Part shown: in pieces, positions 1-10,235 of the stretch | Position numbering within the stretch: position 1 is the first letter of the stretch | Layout: the number at the start of each line of letters is the position of its first letter | NCBI RefSeq assembly: GCF_028201475.1 | Contig: NZ_CP116383.1 | Span: forward strand, 3,038,001 to 3,102,000 | DNA from: Vibrio sp. SCSIO 43137 | GTDB taxonomy: Bacteria; Pseudomonadota; Gammaproteobacteria; Enterobacterales; Vibrionaceae | DNA: 64,000 nucleotides | Direction: 5' to 3' | The notes under the pieces: generated by a model | What the model saw: only the letters and a program-made list of their open reading frames with translations | Database searches by the model: none | Told to the model about the DNA's origin: nothing | Program-made: the position numbers and the translations under genes

Positions 1-602
1 ATTGCCGAAGGCAATCCAGCTACGATACCCGAGAAGATAATAATCGAGATACCGTTACCAATTCCGCGCTCTGTAATTTGTTCACCTAACCACATCAGGA
101 ACATGGTGCCGGTTACTAAACTAACGGTAGCAATCAGGGTAAACATGGTTTGGTCGATAACGACCAGATTGTCGACCATGTTTGGTAAGCCTGTTGAAAT
201 ACCAATCGCTTGGAATGTAGCTAATACAAGCGTGCCGTAGCGTGTATATTGGCTAATCTTACGACGCCCAGCTTCACCCTCTTTCTTGAGTTCAGCTAAC
301 GCTGGATGAACTACAGTTAGCAGCTGGATAACAATCGAAGCCGAAATATACGGCATGATACCCAGCGCTAATATAGATGCACGCTCTAGAGCACCACCAG
401 AGAACATGTTAAACATTTCAATGATGGTACCTTTTTGCTGTTCGAACATATTGGCAAGTACAGCTGCGTCAATACCAGGTAGCGGTACAAAAGAACCTGC
501 TCTGAATACTAATAGTGCTATTACTACGTAGAGTAAACGCGACTTTAGTTCAGCCAAGCCGCTTTGTGTACTACGAAAATCTTGTCCTGGTTTCTTAGCC
601 AT
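1..602 (-). CDS. secY: Protein translocase subunit SecY (N-terminal part)
   Basis: SecY is the central channel subunit of the SecYEG translocon in the inner membrane; it exports unfolded preproteins and inserts membrane proteins. About 200 N-terminal residues are in the window and the gene runs off the left edge. The start [12 protein letters not shown] lies behind a GAGG ribosome-binding site, 20 bases after rplO. Visible are the cytoplasmic N-terminus, a first membrane segment at about residues 23-42, the plug region ([12 protein letters not shown], about 66-77), and the second and following membrane segments. It is the last gene of the spc operon visible here. The family assignment is certain; only the C-terminal half is missing. 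Confidence 0.97.
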   Translation of the reverse strand, partial: MAKKPGQDFRSTQSGLAELKSRLLYVVIALLVFRAGSFVPLPGIDAAVLANMFEQQKGTIIEMFNMFSGGALERASILALGIMPYISASIVIQLLTVVHPALAELKKEGEAGRRKISQYTRYGTLVLATFQAIGISTGLPNMVDNLVVIDQTMFTLIATVSLVTGTMFLMWLGEQITERGIGNGISIIIFSGIVAGLPSA

Positions 603-622
603 CTGTACCTCGTTTCTCGAGA

Positions 623-1057
623 TTATTCCTCGATTTTACCGCCTGCAGCTTCGATTGCAGCTTTAGCGCCCTTAGTTACGCGAAGACCTTTAACAGTCAC
701 AGCTTTGCTTAGTTCACCAGAAAGAACAACTTTAACAAACTCGATGTTCTTAGTGATAACGTTAGCAGCTTTAAGGCTGTTTAAGTCAACTACGTCACCT
801 GTAACTTTCGCTAGCTCAGCTAGACGAACTTCAGCAGACACTAGGCTCTTACGAGAAGTGAAACCGAACTTAGGTAGACGTTGTTTCAGAGGCATCTGAC
901 CGCCTTCGAAACCTGGACGAACACTGCCGCCAGAACGTGACTTTTGACCTTTGTGACCACGGCCACCTGTTTTACCAAGGCCTGAACCGATACCGCGACC
1001 TACGCGCTTCTTAGAAGGCTTAGAACCCGCAGCCGGTGATAGAGTATTCAAACGCAT
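623..1057 (-). CDS. rplO: 50S ribosomal protein L15
   Basis: L15 is a late-assembling protein of the large ribosomal subunit that stabilises several 23S rRNA domains. The 144-residue protein has the usual length. Its Gly/Lys/Arg-rich N-terminal extension (about residues 11-45, with [20 protein letters not shown]) threads into rRNA, and the globular C-terminal domain ends in [12 protein letters not shown]. It sits between rpmD and secY in the canonical spc order. Start MRLNTLSP is typical of the family. Confidence 0.98.
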   Translation of the reverse strand: MRLNTLSPAAGSKPSKKRVGRGIGSGLGKTGGRGHKGQKSRSGGSVRPGFEGGQMPLKQRLPKFGFTSRKSLVSAEVRLAELAKVTGDVVDLNSLKAANVITKNIEFVKVVLSGELSKAVTVKGLRVTKGAKAAIEAAGGKIEE

Positions 1058-1062
1058 TCTGA

Positions 1063-1239
1063 TTACTCCTCAACTTTAACCATGTAGTAAACTTTGTTGA
1101 TCATTCCGCGCACGCACGGAGTGTCTTCAAGTTCAACTGTGTGGTTGATGCGACGAAGGCCTAAACCTTTCAAGCACAGTTTGTGCTTAGGTAAACGACC
1201 GATTGAGCTTTTAGTTTGAGTTACTTTAATAGTTGCCAT
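1063..1239 (-). CDS. rpmD: 50S ribosomal protein L30
   Basis: This 58-residue gene encodes L30, a small large-subunit protein that binds 23S rRNA. Reading the minus strand gives [20 protein letters not shown] at the start and VYYMVKVEE at the end, the length and sequence pattern of bacterial L30. It fills the space between rpsE and rplO exactly, 6 bases after the rpsE stop and 5 bases before the rplO start, as in other gammaproteobacterial spc operons. Confidence 0.97.
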   Translation of the reverse strand: MATIKVTQTKSSIGRLPKHKLCLKGLGLRRINHTVELEDTPCVRGMINKVYYMVKVEE

Positions 1240-1245
1240 GATCCC

Positions 1246-1749
1246 TTACTCCGAAATAGATTCAACAGTTAGACCACGTTTAGCAGCAACCATTTCTGGT
1301 GACTTCATGCCGCTCAAACCATCAATCGTCGCACGAACGATATTGATTGGGTTCGTAGAACCGTACGCTTTCGCAAGTACGTTATGAACACCTACAACTT
1401 CAAGTACTGCACGCATCGCACCACCGGCGATGATACCTGTACCTTCTGCTGCTGGCTGCATGTAAACTTTAGAGCCAGTGTGACGACCTTTCACCGCGTG
1501 GTGAAGAGTACCGTCGTTAAGCGCAACAGTAACCATGTTACGACGCGCTTTTTCCATTGCTTTTTGAATCGCTGCTGGTACTTCACGAGCTTTGCCGTAA
1601 CCGAAACCAACGCGACCATTACCGTCACCAACTACAGTTAGTGCAGTAAAGCTAAAGATTCGACCACCTTTAACCGTCTTAGAAACACGGTTAACAGCAA
1701 TTAGCTTTTCGTGTAAATCTGTAGCTTGAGCTTGTTGTTCTTTAGCCAT
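1246..1749 (-). CDS. rpsE: 30S ribosomal protein S5
   Basis: S5 is a small-subunit protein near the mRNA entry site and contributes to decoding accuracy. At 167 residues it has the family length. The N-terminal double-stranded-RNA-binding-like domain is at about residues 14-75 ([21 protein letters not shown], then [18 protein letters not shown]), followed by the C-terminal alpha/beta domain with [19 protein letters not shown]. It lies between rplR and rpmD in the spc operon. Confidence 0.98.
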   Translation of the reverse strand: MAKEQQAQATDLHEKLIAVNRVSKTVKGGRIFSFTALTVVGDGNGRVGFGYGKAREVPAAIQKAMEKARRNMVTVALNDGTLHHAVKGRHTGSKVYMQPAAEGTGIIAGGAMRAVLEVVGVHNVLAKAYGSTNPINIVRATIDGLSGMKSPEMVAAKRGLTVESISE

Positions 1750-1764
1750 CTTCCAAACCCTACC

Positions 1765-2118
1765 TTAGAATTTAAGACCAGCTTCGCGAGCAGAATCTGC
1801 CAGCGCCGCTACTCGGCCGTGGTATTGGAAACCAGAACGATCGAAAGCAACATTTGAAATGCCTTTTTCGATAGCGCGCTCAGCAATAGCTTTACCTACT
1901 GCTTTAGCTGCGTCAACGTTACCAGTATTCTTCACTTGCTCACGGATCGCTTTTTCTACAGTAGAAGCTGCTGCGATAACCTCAGAGCCATTCGGTGCAA
2001 TAACCTGTGCATACACGTGACGTGGAGTACGGTGTACAACTAGGCGATTGACGCGAAGTTCTGCAATCTTACGACGTGCACGTGTAGCACGACGGATGCG
2101 AGATGCTTTCTTATCCAT
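1765..2118 (-). CDS. rplR: 50S ribosomal protein L18
   Basis: L18 binds 5S rRNA and helps dock it on the large subunit together with L5 and L25. The 117-residue protein starts [17 protein letters not shown], a basic N-terminal segment that contacts 5S rRNA, and ends in the conserved [23 protein letters not shown]. Length and order (after rplF, before rpsE) are canonical. The start codon lies 9 bases after the rplF stop. Confidence 0.98.
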   Translation of the reverse strand: MDKKASRIRRATRARRKIAELRVNRLVVHRTPRHVYAQVIAPNGSEVIAAASTVEKAIREQVKNTGNVDAAKAVGKAIAERAIEKGISNVAFDRSGFQYHGRVAALADSAREAGLKF

Positions 2119-2127
2119 AGTGTTACC

Positions 2128-2661
2128 TTACTTCTTCTTAGCTTCTTTAGTACGCACATATTCATCTGCGTAACGAACACCTTTACCTTTATAAGGCTCA
2201 GGCTCACGGTAAGAACGAATGTCAGCCGCAACCTGACCAACAAGCTGCTTGTCGCAACCAGTTAGTACGATTTCAGTTTGGCTAGGACACTCTGCTTTAA
2301 CACCTTCAGGTAGCTCATGGTCTACCGGGTGAGAGAAGCCCAGTGTTAGACTTACAGATTTGCCTTTAACAGCAGCACGGTAACCAACACCTTTAAGCAT
2401 AAGCTTCTTCGTAAAGCCTTGTGTAACACCAACAACCATGTTGTTAACAAGTGCACGAGCAGTACCTGCTTGAGCATTTGCCTTTGCAACACCTTCAAGA
2501 GGAGTGAAAGTCAGGTTGTTTTCTTCCTGGGCAACTACTACTGCGTCGTTGATTACGCGAGATAGTTCACCTTTACCACCTTTAACAGTGATTTCTTGGC
2601 CGTTAAGCTTCACCTCTACGCCAGCTGGAATAGCGACAGGTGCTTTAGCAACACGAGACAT
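2128..2661 (-). CDS. rplF: 50S ribosomal protein L6
   Basis: L6 lies near the base of the L7/L12 stalk and the sarcin-ricin loop of the large subunit. The 177-residue protein has the two repeated domains of the family. The N-terminal half contains [17 protein letters not shown], and the C-terminal half ends in the signature [20 protein letters not shown]. It sits 10 bases after rpsH in the spc operon. Confidence 0.98.
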   Translation of the reverse strand: MSRVAKAPVAIPAGVEVKLNGQEITVKGGKGELSRVINDAVVVAQEENNLTFTPLEGVAKANAQAGTARALVNNMVVGVTQGFTKKLMLKGVGYRAAVKGKSVSLTLGFSHPVDHELPEGVKAECPSQTEIVLTGCDKQLVGQVAADIRSYREPEPYKGKGVRYADEYVRTKEAKKK

Positions 2662-2671
2662 ATTCTACTCC

Positions 2672-3064
2672 TTAAGCTACGTAGCAGATGATCTCACCAC
2701 CAAGACCTGCTTTACGAGCAGCACGGTCTGTCATAAGACCCTTGGAAGTGGACACTACAGCAATACCCAGACCGCCCATCACAGAAGGTAGCGAGTCTTT
2801 GTTTTTATAGACGCGCAGACCTGGACGTGAAACACGTTGGATTTGCTCGATTACTGGTTTAGCTTGGAAGTACTTAAGAGTAACTTCTAGCTCTGGTTTT
2901 GCTTCGCCTTCAACAGCGAAGTCAGCGATATAACCTTCAGCTTTTAGCAAAGTAGCAATTGCAACTTTAAGCTTTGAAGAAGGCATTTTCACAGCAACTT
3001 TGTTTGCTGATTGACCGTTACGAATGCGGGTCAGCATATCCGAAATCGGATCTTGCATGCTCAT
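2672..3064 (-). CDS. rpsH: 30S ribosomal protein S8
   Basis: S8 is a primary 16S rRNA-binding protein of the small subunit. In E. coli it also represses translation of the spc operon by binding mRNA near the rplE start. The 130-residue protein opens [17 protein letters not shown] and ends with [20 protein letters not shown], both typical of the family. The repression role here is inferred from E. coli; I did not identify the mRNA site. Confidence 0.97.
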   Translation of the reverse strand: MSMQDPISDMLTRIRNGQSANKVAVKMPSSKLKVAIATLLKAEGYIADFAVEGEAKPELEVTLKYFQAKPVIEQIQRVSRPGLRVYKNKDSLPSVMGGLGIAVVSTSKGLMTDRAARKAGLGGEIICYVA

Positions 3065-3093
3065 AATATTTACTCCAAATGATTAAGTGGCAA

Positions 3094-3399
3094 TTACCAG
3101 CTAGCCTTACGAAGACCCGGAATCTCGCCTTTCATGCAAGCTTCACGAACCTTAATACGACTTAGACCGAACTTACGCAGGTAACCGTGTGGGCGACCAG
3201 TTTGGTTGCAACGGTTGCGCTGACGAGATGCACTTGAGTCACGTGGAAGAGACTGCAATTTAAGAACTGCATTCCAACGATCTTCTTCAGATGCGTTTAC
3301 ATCGCTGATGATAGCTTTTAGTGCTGAGCGCTTTTCAGCGAACTTAGCAACTAGCTTTGCACGTTTTACTTCACGTGCTTTCATTGATTGTTTAGCCAT
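3094..3399 (-). CDS. rpsN: 30S ribosomal protein S14 (zinc-free long form)
   Basis: S14 assembles late into the head of the small subunit. The 101-residue length and the absence of CxxC pairs identify the long, zinc-independent form rather than the short zinc-ribbon form. The conserved C-terminal segment is [20 protein letters not shown] (about residues 65-84), ending [12 protein letters not shown]. It sits between rplE and rpsH. No zinc-independent paralogue switch is visible in this window. Confidence 0.97.
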   Translation of the reverse strand: MAKQSMKAREVKRAKLVAKFAEKRSALKAIISDVNASEEDRWNAVLKLQSLPRDSSASRQRNRCNQTGRPHGYLRKFGLSRIKVREACMKGEIPGLRKASW

Positions 3400-3416
3400 A
3401 ACAGTAACCCTTCACC

Positions 3417-3956
3417 TTATTTGCGGAATGGGAAGTTAAAGGCAGCCAGCAGAGCTCGGCCTTCCTCATCGTTTGCAGCAGACGTCGTGATAGTAATATC
3501 AAGACCGCGCACACGATCGACTTTATCGTAGTCGATTTCCGGAAAGATGATTTGCTCGCGAACGCCCATGCTAAAGTTACCGCGTCCGTCAAAAGACTTA
3601 GCGCTAACACCACGGAAATCACGTACACGTGGAAGAGCGATAGAAATCAAACGCTCAAGAAAATCCCACATACGTTCGCCACGCAAGGTTACTTTACAAC
3701 CAATTGGGTAGCCTTCACGAATTTTGAAACCAGCAACAGATTTACGCGCTTTAGTGATAAGTGGCTTTTGACCAGAAATGATCGCCATATCAGAGGCTGC
3801 GTTCTCTAGCAGTTTCTTATCGTTGATTGCTTCACCAACGCCCATGTTTAGGGTGATTTTTTCAATCCTAGGGACTTGCATGACGCTTGTGTAGCTGAAT
3901 TGTTTGGTCAATTCAGCGACTACAGACGACTTGTAGTAATCATGCAGTTTCGCCAT
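3417..3956 (-). CDS. rplE: 50S ribosomal protein L5
   Basis: L5 binds 5S rRNA and forms an intersubunit bridge with S13. The 179-residue protein starts [20 protein letters not shown] and contains the conserved [16 protein letters not shown] (about residues 28-43) and [20 protein letters not shown]. Length and placement between rplX and rpsN are canonical. In E. coli the start region of this gene carries the S8 repressor site; that function is inferred here. Confidence 0.98.
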   Translation of the reverse strand: MAKLHDYYKSSVVAELTKQFSYTSVMQVPRIEKITLNMGVGEAINDKKLLENAASDMAIISGQKPLITKARKSVAGFKIREGYPIGCKVTLRGERMWDFLERLISIALPRVRDFRGVSAKSFDGRGNFSMGVREQIIFPEIDYDKVDRVRGLDITITTSAANDEEGRALLAAFNFPFRK

Positions 3957-3979
3957 AGTAGAACTCCAAATTACTTCTA

Positions 3980-4297
3980 TTAGTTAGAAACGGTTTCGCC
4001 GTTAGACTTAAAGAAACGAACTTTCTTACCATCTTCGATGCGGAAACCGATGCGGTCTGCTTTACCAGTTGCTGCGTTAAAGATTGCAACGTTAGAAGCA
4101 TCAATAGCTGCTTCTTGTTCAACGATGCCACCTTGTTGACCTAGAGCCGGAACCGGCTTTTGGTGTTTCTTAACAAGGTTGATTCCTTCAACGATTACTT
4201 TACCAGTAGTCAGAACCTTAGTTACTTTACCTTTCTTGCCTTTGTCTTTACCGGCAAGAACGATTACTTCGTCATTACGACGGATTTTAGCTGCCAT
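3980..4297 (-). CDS. rplX: 50S ribosomal protein L24
   Basis: L24 is one of two assembly initiators of the large subunit and lies near the exit tunnel. The 105-residue protein has a KOW motif at about residues 8-30 ([20 protein letters not shown]), then the conserved [13 protein letters not shown]. It follows rplN by 11 bases and precedes rplE in the spc operon. Confidence 0.98.
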   Translation of the reverse strand: MAAKIRRNDEVIVLAGKDKGKKGKVTKVLTTGKVIVEGINLVKKHQKPVPALGQQGGIVEQEAAIDASNVAIFNAATGKADRIGFRIEDGKKVRFFKSNGETVSN

Positions 4298-4308
4298 TGT
4301 GACGCTCC

Positions 4309-4680
4309 TTACAGAACTTCTGGTGCCAGTGAAACAATCTTCATGAATTTCGCATTACGAAGTTCACGAGTCACTGGACCAAAGATACGTGTACCGACTG
4401 GTTGCTCAGTAGTGTCGTTTAACAATACACAAGCATTACGGTCGAAGCGAATGACAGAACCGTCAGGGCGACGTACGCCTTTACGGGTGCGCACCACTAC
4501 CGCTTTGAGAACATCACCTTTCTTAACTTTACCGCGAGGAATTGCTTCTTTCACAGTAACTTTGATGATGTCGCCAATATGTGCATAACGGCGGTGAGAG
4601 CCACCCAGAACCTTAATACACATTACCTTGCGCGCGCCAGAGTTATCCGCGGCGTCAAGTGTACTTTGCATTTGGATCAT
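4309..4680 (-). CDS. rplN: 50S ribosomal protein L14
   Basis: L14 sits at the subunit interface and forms intersubunit bridges. The 123-residue protein starts [20 protein letters not shown] and carries the signature [20 protein letters not shown] and the C-terminal [13 protein letters not shown]. It is the first gene of the spc operon. Upstream lie a terminator and an extended -10 promoter, so this gene is the probable start of a separate transcript. Confidence 0.98.
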   Translation of the reverse strand: MIQMQSTLDAADNSGARKVMCIKVLGGSHRRYAHIGDIIKVTVKEAIPRGKVKKGDVLKAVVVRTRKGVRRPDGSVIRFDRNACVLLNDTTEQPVGTRIFGPVTRELRNAKFMKIVSLAPEVL

Positions 4681-4749
4681 GTTAGTGCTCCGCTAATTAT
4701 TTAAAACTAGACCCTCTCGGGTCGGGCTGCCTTTTAATAAGGGCTGCGA

Positions 4750-4758
4750 ATTGTACCA
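4750..4758 (-). promoter_or_regulatory. Extended -10 promoter of the spc operon
   Basis: On the minus strand the sequence TGGTACAAT, an extended -10 element (TGn-TACAAT), lies about 70 bases upstream of rplN and just downstream of the S10-operon terminator. A TTGTCT further upstream is spaced too far (22 bases) to be a good -35 box. The placement matches the E. coli spc promoter. Assignment rests on motif and position only. Confidence 0.6.
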
Positions 4759-4781
4759 CCCTTTTTTGTGATTGGGTAGAC

Positions 4782-4818
4782 AAAAAACAGGCGGCCCCAA
4801 AAAAAATTTGGAGCCGCC
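4782..4818 (-). terminator. Terminator at the end of the S10 operon
   Basis: A GGCGGCTCC/GGGGCCGCC hairpin, extended by A-T pairs, is followed on the minus strand by a run of T (TGTTTTTTG). It lies 33 bases past the rpsQ stop and separates the S10 operon from the spc operon. Confidence 0.85.
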
Positions 4819-4850
4819 ATTTTCGCTATAGAATCAAGTTAAAATCTAAC

Positions 4851-5105
4851 TTAGATTTTCGCTTTTTCTATAACTTTCACCAGTGTCCAAGACTTAGTCT
4901 TAGACAGTGGACGACATTCACGAATCTCAACAGTATCGCCTAGGCCACACTCGTTAGTTTCGTCATGTGCGTGTAGTTTAGTCGTGCGTTTTACGAACTT
5001 GCCGTAAATTGGGTGTTTAACCATACGCTCGATAGCTACAACGATAGACTTGTCCATCTTGTCGCTAACTACACGGCCTTGCATAGTACGGATTTTGTCG
5101 CTCAT
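4851..5105 (-). CDS. rpsQ: 30S ribosomal protein S17
   Basis: S17 is a primary 16S rRNA-binding protein with an OB fold. The 84-residue protein starts [20 protein letters not shown] and includes [20 protein letters not shown] and the signature [18 protein letters not shown]. Its start codon overlaps the rpmC stop by one base (TAATG). It is the last gene of the S10 operon and is followed by a strong hairpin terminator. Confidence 0.98.
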   Translation of the reverse strand: MSDKIRTMQGRVVSDKMDKSIVVAIERMVKHPIYGKFVKRTTKLHAHDETNECGLGDTVEIRECRPLSKTKSWTLVKVIEKAKI

Positions 5106-5296
5106 TATGCGCCTGCCTTCTCAGTCAAAACAGTTTTCACACGTGCGATATCACGGCGTACAGCTTTCAGAGTATGAGTTTGCTGTAGCTGACCAGTTGC
5201 AGCTTGCATGCGCAAGTTGAACTGTTCGCGAAGCAATTCCAATAGCTCGGCATTAAGCTCTTCAACGTTTTTGTCGCGTAGATCTTGTGCTTTCAT
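5105..5296 (-). CDS. rpmC: 50S ribosomal protein L29
   Basis: L29 is a small helical protein near the exit tunnel and helps dock trigger factor and SRP. I chose the ATG giving [18 protein letters not shown] (63 residues), which overlaps the rplP stop by one base (TGATG). A GTG one codon earlier would add a single residue and is less likely. The protein is two antiparallel helices, with [17 protein letters not shown] in the conserved core. Confidence 0.96.
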   Translation of the reverse strand: MKAQDLRDKNVEELNAELLELLREQFNLRMQAATGQLQQTHTLKAVRRDIARVKTVLTEKAGA

Positions 5297-5706
5297 CACA
5301 TCACCTGCTTAGTTACAAATGTTGTTTTGATTGGCAGTTTACGAGCCGCTAGGCGGAACGCTTCACGTGCCAACTCTTCAGGTACACCGTCCATTTCGTA
5401 CATAACCTTACCAGGTTGGATTTGGGCTACCCAGTACTCAACGTTACCTTTACCCTTACCCTGACGAACTTCTAGTGGTTTCTCAGTGATAGGCTTATCT
5501 GGGAAAATACGAATCCAGATTTGACCTTGACGCTTAACGTGACGCGTCATTGCACGACGAGCCGCTTCGATCTGACGAGCAGTAATACGGCCACGGCCAA
5601 CTGCTTTAAGACCAAAAGTACCGAAGCTTACATCAGTACCTTTAGCCAGACCACGGTTGCGACCAGTCTGAACCTTACGGAACTTAGTACGTTTAGGTTG
5701 TAACAT
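5296..5706 (-). CDS. rplP: 50S ribosomal protein L16
   Basis: L16 lies close to the A site and peptidyl transferase centre. The 136-residue protein starts [20 protein letters not shown]. It contains [20 protein letters not shown] (about residues 40-59) and the conserved [20 protein letters not shown]. The Arg within the RGKG-like stretch (VRQGKGKGN), a hydroxylation region in E. coli, is present. It sits between rpsC and rpmC. Confidence 0.98.
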   Translation of the reverse strand: MLQPKRTKFRKVQTGRNRGLAKGTDVSFGTFGLKAVGRGRITARQIEAARRAMTRHVKRQGQIWIRIFPDKPITEKPLEVRQGKGKGNVEYWVAQIQPGKVMYEMDGVPEELAREAFRLAARKLPIKTTFVTKQVM

Positions 5707-5717
5707 CAGTCGTCTCC

Positions 5718-6416
5718 TTATTTACGGCCTTTACGCTGCTTCTTAGGCTTGTCAGCCTTTGGCTCAACTGCGTTAGCAGCTGGCATTCCGCCTAGAATCT
5801 CACCTTTGAAGATCCAAACTTTAATGCCGATCACACCGTATTGAGTGTGAGCCGAAGAAGTTGCGTAATCGATATCAGCACGTAGTGTGTGTAGTGGCAC
5901 ACGGCCTTCACGGTACCATTCAGTACGCGCGATTTCAGCGCCGCCTAGACGACCGCTTACTTCAACCTTGATACCCTTCGCACCTAGGCGCATTGCGTTT
6001 TGTACTGCGCGCTTCATAGCACGACGGAACATAACACGACGCTCTAGCTGAGACGCGATGCTATCAGCCACTAATTGACCGTCTAGCTCAGGCTTACGTA
6101 CTTCAGCGATGTTAATTTGCGCTGGTACACCTGCAATTTTAGCTACAGCTGCGCGTAGCTTCTCAACGTCTTCACCTTTCTTACCGATAACAACGCCTGG
6201 ACGAGCTGTGTGAATAGTCACACGGATGCTCTTAGCAGGACGCTCGATAACGATACGTGAAAGAGACGCTTTTGAAAGTTCCTTAGTTAGGAACTGACGT
6301 ACCTTGAAGTCGCCGTCTAGGTTGTCAGCGAAATCTTTGGTGTTAGCAAACCATGTAGCATTCCAAGGCTTAACGATGCCAAGACGAATACCATTAGGAT
6401 GTACTTTCTGACCCAT
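5718..6416 (-). CDS. rpsC: 30S ribosomal protein S3
   Basis: S3 lines the mRNA entry tunnel of the small subunit and has helicase-like activity with S4. The 232-residue protein starts [21 protein letters not shown] type II KH domain occupies about residues 38-106 with the GxxG loop GKKG at 78-81. The C-terminal S3 domain has [20 protein letters not shown]. The extreme C-terminus is lysine-rich ([10 protein letters not shown]). Order rplV-rpsC-rplP is canonical. Confidence 0.98.
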   Translation of the reverse strand: MGQKVHPNGIRLGIVKPWNATWFANTKDFADNLDGDFKVRQFLTKELSKASLSRIVIERPAKSIRVTIHTARPGVVIGKKGEDVEKLRAAVAKIAGVPAQINIAEVRKPELDGQLVADSIASQLERRVMFRRAMKRAVQNAMRLGAKGIKVEVSGRLGGAEIARTEWYREGRVPLHTLRADIDYATSSAHTQYGVIGIKVWIFKGEILGGMPAANAVEPKADKPKKQRKGRK

Positions 6417-6433
6417 TGCTTACTCTCCTAGTC

Positions 6434-6766
6434 TTAAGCGTCAGCTACAACGATGTTGATGTGACATGAACGCTTCAAGATACGATCCGCACGACCTTTA
6501 GCACGAGGCATAATACGCTTCATGATAGGGCCTTCATCTACGAAGATTTTAGCGACACTTAGATCGTCGATATCTGCACCTTCGTTGTGCTCTGCGTTCG
6601 CGATTGCTGACTCAAGAACTTTCTTAATCAGTACAGCAGCTTTTTTGTTGCTGAAAGTAAGAATTTCTAGAGCTTGGTCAACAGATTTGCCGCGAATTTG
6701 GTCTGCAACTAAGCGAGCCTTCTGAGGCGAAATACGAGCAAAGTTATGTTTAGCGATAGCTTCCAT
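6434..6766 (-). CDS. rplV: 50S ribosomal protein L22
   Basis: L22 extends a beta hairpin into the nascent-peptide exit tunnel, where mutations give macrolide resistance. The 110-residue protein starts [20 protein letters not shown]. The tunnel loop region ([20 protein letters not shown], about residues 76-95) shows no obvious deletion or insertion relative to the E. coli pattern. It lies between rpsS and rpsC. Confidence 0.98.
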   Translation of the reverse strand: MEAIAKHNFARISPQKARLVADQIRGKSVDQALEILTFSNKKAAVLIKKVLESAIANAEHNEGADIDDLSVAKIFVDEGPIMKRIMPRAKGRADRILKRSCHINIVVADA

Positions 6767-6776
6767 TATCTACTCC

Positions 6777-7067
<291 letters not shown>

Positions 7068-7074
7068 TTATAGA

Positions 7075-7899
7075 TTATTTGTTACGACGACGTACAATGT
7101 ACTTGTCAGTGCGCTTGTTCTTACGAGTCTTAAAGCCTTTAGTTGGCTGACCCCAAGGAGATACTGGGTGACGACCACCAGATGTACGGCCTTCACCACC
7201 ACCGTGTGGGTGGTCTACTGGGTTCATCACAACACCACGAACGGTTGGACGAACACCGCGCCAGCGGTTAGCACCAGCTTTACCTAGTTCGCGAAGCATG
7301 TGCTCAGCATTACCTACTTCACCGATTGTTGCACGGCCTTCAGATAGTACTTTGCGCATTTCGCCAGAACGTAGGCGTAGAGTTACATAAGCACCGTCGC
7401 GAGCGACGATCTGTGCGTATGCACCTGCAGAACGAGCAATTTGTGCACCTTTACCAGGTTTTAGTTCAACACAGTGAACAGTAGAACCTACTGGGATGTT
7501 GCGCATTGGCAGAGTGTTACCTGCTTTAATAGGCGCATCAACACCAGATTGGATCTGAGCACCCGCTTGGATACCCTTTGGTGCAATGATGTAGCGACGC
7601 TCACCGTCTGCGTACAGAACTAGAGCAATGTTTGCGCTACGGTTTGGATCGTATTCGATACGCTCAACTTTCGCTGGGATACCGTCTTTAGTACGCTTAA
7701 AGTCAATTACACGGTAGTGGTGTTTGTGACCACCGCCGATGTGACGTACTGTGATACGACCGTTGTTGTTACGACCACCATTCTTAGAGTTTTTCTCTAG
7801 AAGTGGCGCGTATGGCTTACCCTTATGAAGGTCAGCGTTAACAACTTTAACTACGTGACGACGACCAGGGGAAGTCGGCTTACATTTAACAATAGCCAT
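7075..7899 (-). CDS. rplB: 50S ribosomal protein L2
   Basis: L2 is essential for subunit joining and peptidyl transferase function. The 274-residue protein has an N-terminal OB-fold domain, an SH3-like domain and a basic C-terminal extension. The conserved histidine of the [10 protein letters not shown] loop is residue 230 counting Met (His229 in E. coli numbering). Start [20 protein letters not shown] is typical. It lies between rplW and rpsS in the S10 operon. Confidence 0.98.
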   Translation of the reverse strand: MAIVKCKPTSPGRRHVVKVVNADLHKGKPYAPLLEKNSKNGGRNNNGRITVRHIGGGHKHHYRVIDFKRTKDGIPAKVERIEYDPNRSANIALVLYADGERRYIIAPKGIQAGAQIQSGVDAPIKAGNTLPMRNIPVGSTVHCVELKPGKGAQIARSAGAYAQIVARDGAYVTLRLRSGEMRKVLSEGRATIGEVGNAEHMLRELGKAGANRWRGVRPTVRGVVMNPVDHPHGGGEGRTSGGRHPVSPWGQPTKGFKTRKNKRTDKYIVRRRNK

Positions 7900-7914
7900 T
7901 ATGAACTACTCCTG

Positions 7915-8217
7915 TTATTCCGCACCGCCAACGAAGTCAAGATCCTGACCTTCTTTCAAAGTAACGTAAGCTTTTTTCACGTCTGAACGACGGCCTTCAC
8001 GCATACCTTGACGTTTGGTCTTACCCTTAAGAACAAGAGTATTTACAGACTTAACTTCAACTTCAAATAGCTTTTCTACAGCTGCTTTGATCTCTTTCTT
8101 AGTTGCATCTTTTGCTACTTTGAAAACGATAGTGTTCGCTTTCTCTGCAGCCATAGTTGCTTTCTCAGAGATATGTGGAGCACGTAGAACTTTTAGTAGA
8201 CGCTCTTCAGTGATCAT
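7915..8217 (-). CDS. rplW: 50S ribosomal protein L23
   Basis: L23 sits at the polypeptide exit and is the docking site for trigger factor and the signal recognition particle. The 100-residue protein starts [20 protein letters not shown] and contains the beta-hairpin region [20 protein letters not shown]. It overlaps the end of rplD by 4 bases (ATGA), which suggests translational coupling. Confidence 0.98.
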   Translation of the reverse strand: MITEERLLKVLRAPHISEKATMAAEKANTIVFKVAKDATKKEIKAAVEKLFEVEVKSVNTLVLKGKTKRQGMREGRRSDVKKAYVTLKEGQDLDFVGGAE

Positions 8218-8816
8218 GCCAGCATCTCCTCAACTTGCTTAACTGCTTCTGCAGTCATTAGAACCTTGTCGAATGCAATCAGACTTACTGGATCAATCGC
8301 AGCAACGTCACGAGCATCAACTTTGTAAAGGTTACGAGCAGCTAAGAATAGATTTTCATCTACTTCGCCAGTCACGATTAGAACATCATTAAGCTCAAGT
8401 TCTTTAAGCTTAGCTACTAGCTCTTTAGTTTTTGGTGCTTCTACAGAGAAGTTATCAACAACGATTAGACGCTCTTGACGAACTAGCTCAGAAAGAATGC
8501 TCTTCATAGCACCACGGTACATTTTCTTGTTTACTTTTTGGCTGTGATCCTGTGGTTTCGCAGCAAAAGTAACACCACCTGTACGCCAGATTGGGCTACG
8601 AATTGTACCAGCACGTGCACGGCCAGTACCTTTTTGACGCCAAGGCTTAGCACCGCCGCCAGATACTTCAGAACGAGTCTTTTGAGCACGAGTACCTTGA
8701 CGAGCACCTGCTGCAAAAGCAACAACTACTTGATGTACAAGAGCTTCGTTAAACTCACGTCCGAAGGTAGTTTCGGAAACAGTTAGTGCATCAGCACCTT
8801 TAACCATCAATTCCAT
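8214..8816 (-). CDS. rplD: 50S ribosomal protein L4, likely S10 operon repressor
   Basis: L4 lines the exit tunnel. In E. coli and other gammaproteobacteria free L4 represses its own S10 operon by attenuation and translational control at the leader. The 200-residue protein starts [20 protein letters not shown] and contains the tunnel loop [20 protein letters not shown] and [14 protein letters not shown] (about residues 57-72). Its regulatory target here would be the leader upstream of rpsJ (inference). Confidence 0.98.
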   Translation of the reverse strand: MELMVKGADALTVSETTFGREFNEALVHQVVVAFAAGARQGTRAQKTRSEVSGGGAKPWRQKGTGRARAGTIRSPIWRTGGVTFAAKPQDHSQKVNKKMYRGAMKSILSELVRQERLIVVDNFSVEAPKTKELVAKLKELELNDVLIVTGEVDENLFLAARNLYKVDARDVAAIDPVSLIAFDKVLMTAEAVKQVEEMLA

Positions 8817-8832
8817 TACTTACTCCTAGACG

Positions 8833-9462
8833 TTATGCTTTAACAGCTGGTTTTACGATCACGTTGCCGCCTGTTGAACCCGGTACTGCACCTTTAATAA
8901 GAAGCAGATTGCGTTCAGCGTCAACACGTACGATCTCTAGGTTTTGAGTCGTTACACGCTCAGAACCCATGTGACCTGCCATTTTCTTGCCTTTAAATAC
9001 GCGACCTGGAGTTTGGCATTGACCAATTGAACCCGGTGCACGGTGAGACAAGGAGTTACCGTGAGTCATATCTTGAGTAGAGAAGTTCCAACGCTTAACA
9101 GCGCCTTGGAAGCCTTTACCTTTAGAAGTACCAGTAACGTCTACTTTTTTAATTTCATTGAAAAGTTCTACGTTTAGCTCAGCGCCAATTTCAAACTCTT
9201 CACCGTTTTCTAAACGGAATTCCCAAAGACCGCGGCCAGCTTCTACACCTGCTTTCGCAAAGTGACCAGCTTCTGACTTAGTTACACGGTTAGCTTTCTT
9301 AGCACCAGCAGTTACCTGGATAGCTGCGTAGCCGTCGTTTTCAAGAGTTTTAACTTGAGCAACGCGGTTAGCTTCTACTTCAACAACTGTTACTGGGATA
9401 GAAACGCCTTCTTCGGTAAATACGCGGGTCATACCCACTTTACGTCCGACTAGACCAATCAT
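8833..9462 (-). CDS. rplC: 50S ribosomal protein L3
   Basis: L3 is an assembly initiator of the large subunit whose long loop reaches the peptidyl transferase centre. The 209-residue protein starts [20 protein letters not shown]. It has the signature loop around residues 128-165 ([20 protein letters not shown], then [16 protein letters not shown]), which includes the glutamine that PrmB methylates in E. coli. It follows rpsJ by 14 bases. Confidence 0.98.
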   Translation of the reverse strand: MIGLVGRKVGMTRVFTEEGVSIPVTVVEVEANRVAQVKTLENDGYAAIQVTAGAKKANRVTKSEAGHFAKAGVEAGRGLWEFRLENGEEFEIGAELNVELFNEIKKVDVTGTSKGKGFQGAVKRWNFSTQDMTHGNSLSHRAPGSIGQCQTPGRVFKGKKMAGHMGSERVTTQNLEIVRVDAERNLLLIKGAVPGSTGGNVIVKPAVKA

Positions 9463-9476
9463 TATTCTAATCTCCC

Positions 9477-10047
<571 letters not shown>

Positions 10048-10053
10048 CGCGGT

Positions 10054-10081
10054 ATTATACAGATCACAAAACAGGATGCAA
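10054..10081 (-). promoter_or_regulatory. S10 operon promoter
   Basis: On the minus strand TTGCAT (10076-10081) and a perfect TATAAT (10054-10059) are separated by 16 bases. The start would be near 10047, about 260 bases upstream of rpsJ. Confidence 0.75.
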
Positions 10082-10175
10082 GGGATGGATATAAAATAAT
10101 CACAGAGGAAGGTATTTAAAGGTTTTCAGGCAAAACCGGCAGAACAGAAACGTTAAATTGAGTGATTATGGCAAT

Positions 10176-10203
10176 AAAAAAGGAAGCCGAAGCTTCCTTT
10201 TTT
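10176..10203 (-). terminator. Terminator of tuf / end of str operon
   Basis: A GGAAGC-CGAA-GCTTCC hairpin is flanked by A6 on one side and T6 on the other, so it can work in both directions. It lies 33 bases after the tuf stop and ends the str operon. About 95 bases between it and the S10 promoter region hold nothing I can identify. Confidence 0.9.
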
Positions 10204-10235
10204 ATCAATGCGATTTATCGCAAAATCTTTAGCTA

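Noticed and set aside
4160..4588. A 142-codon plus-strand frame across rplX and rplN
   Set aside because: It lies antisense to two ribosomal protein genes and crosses their boundary.
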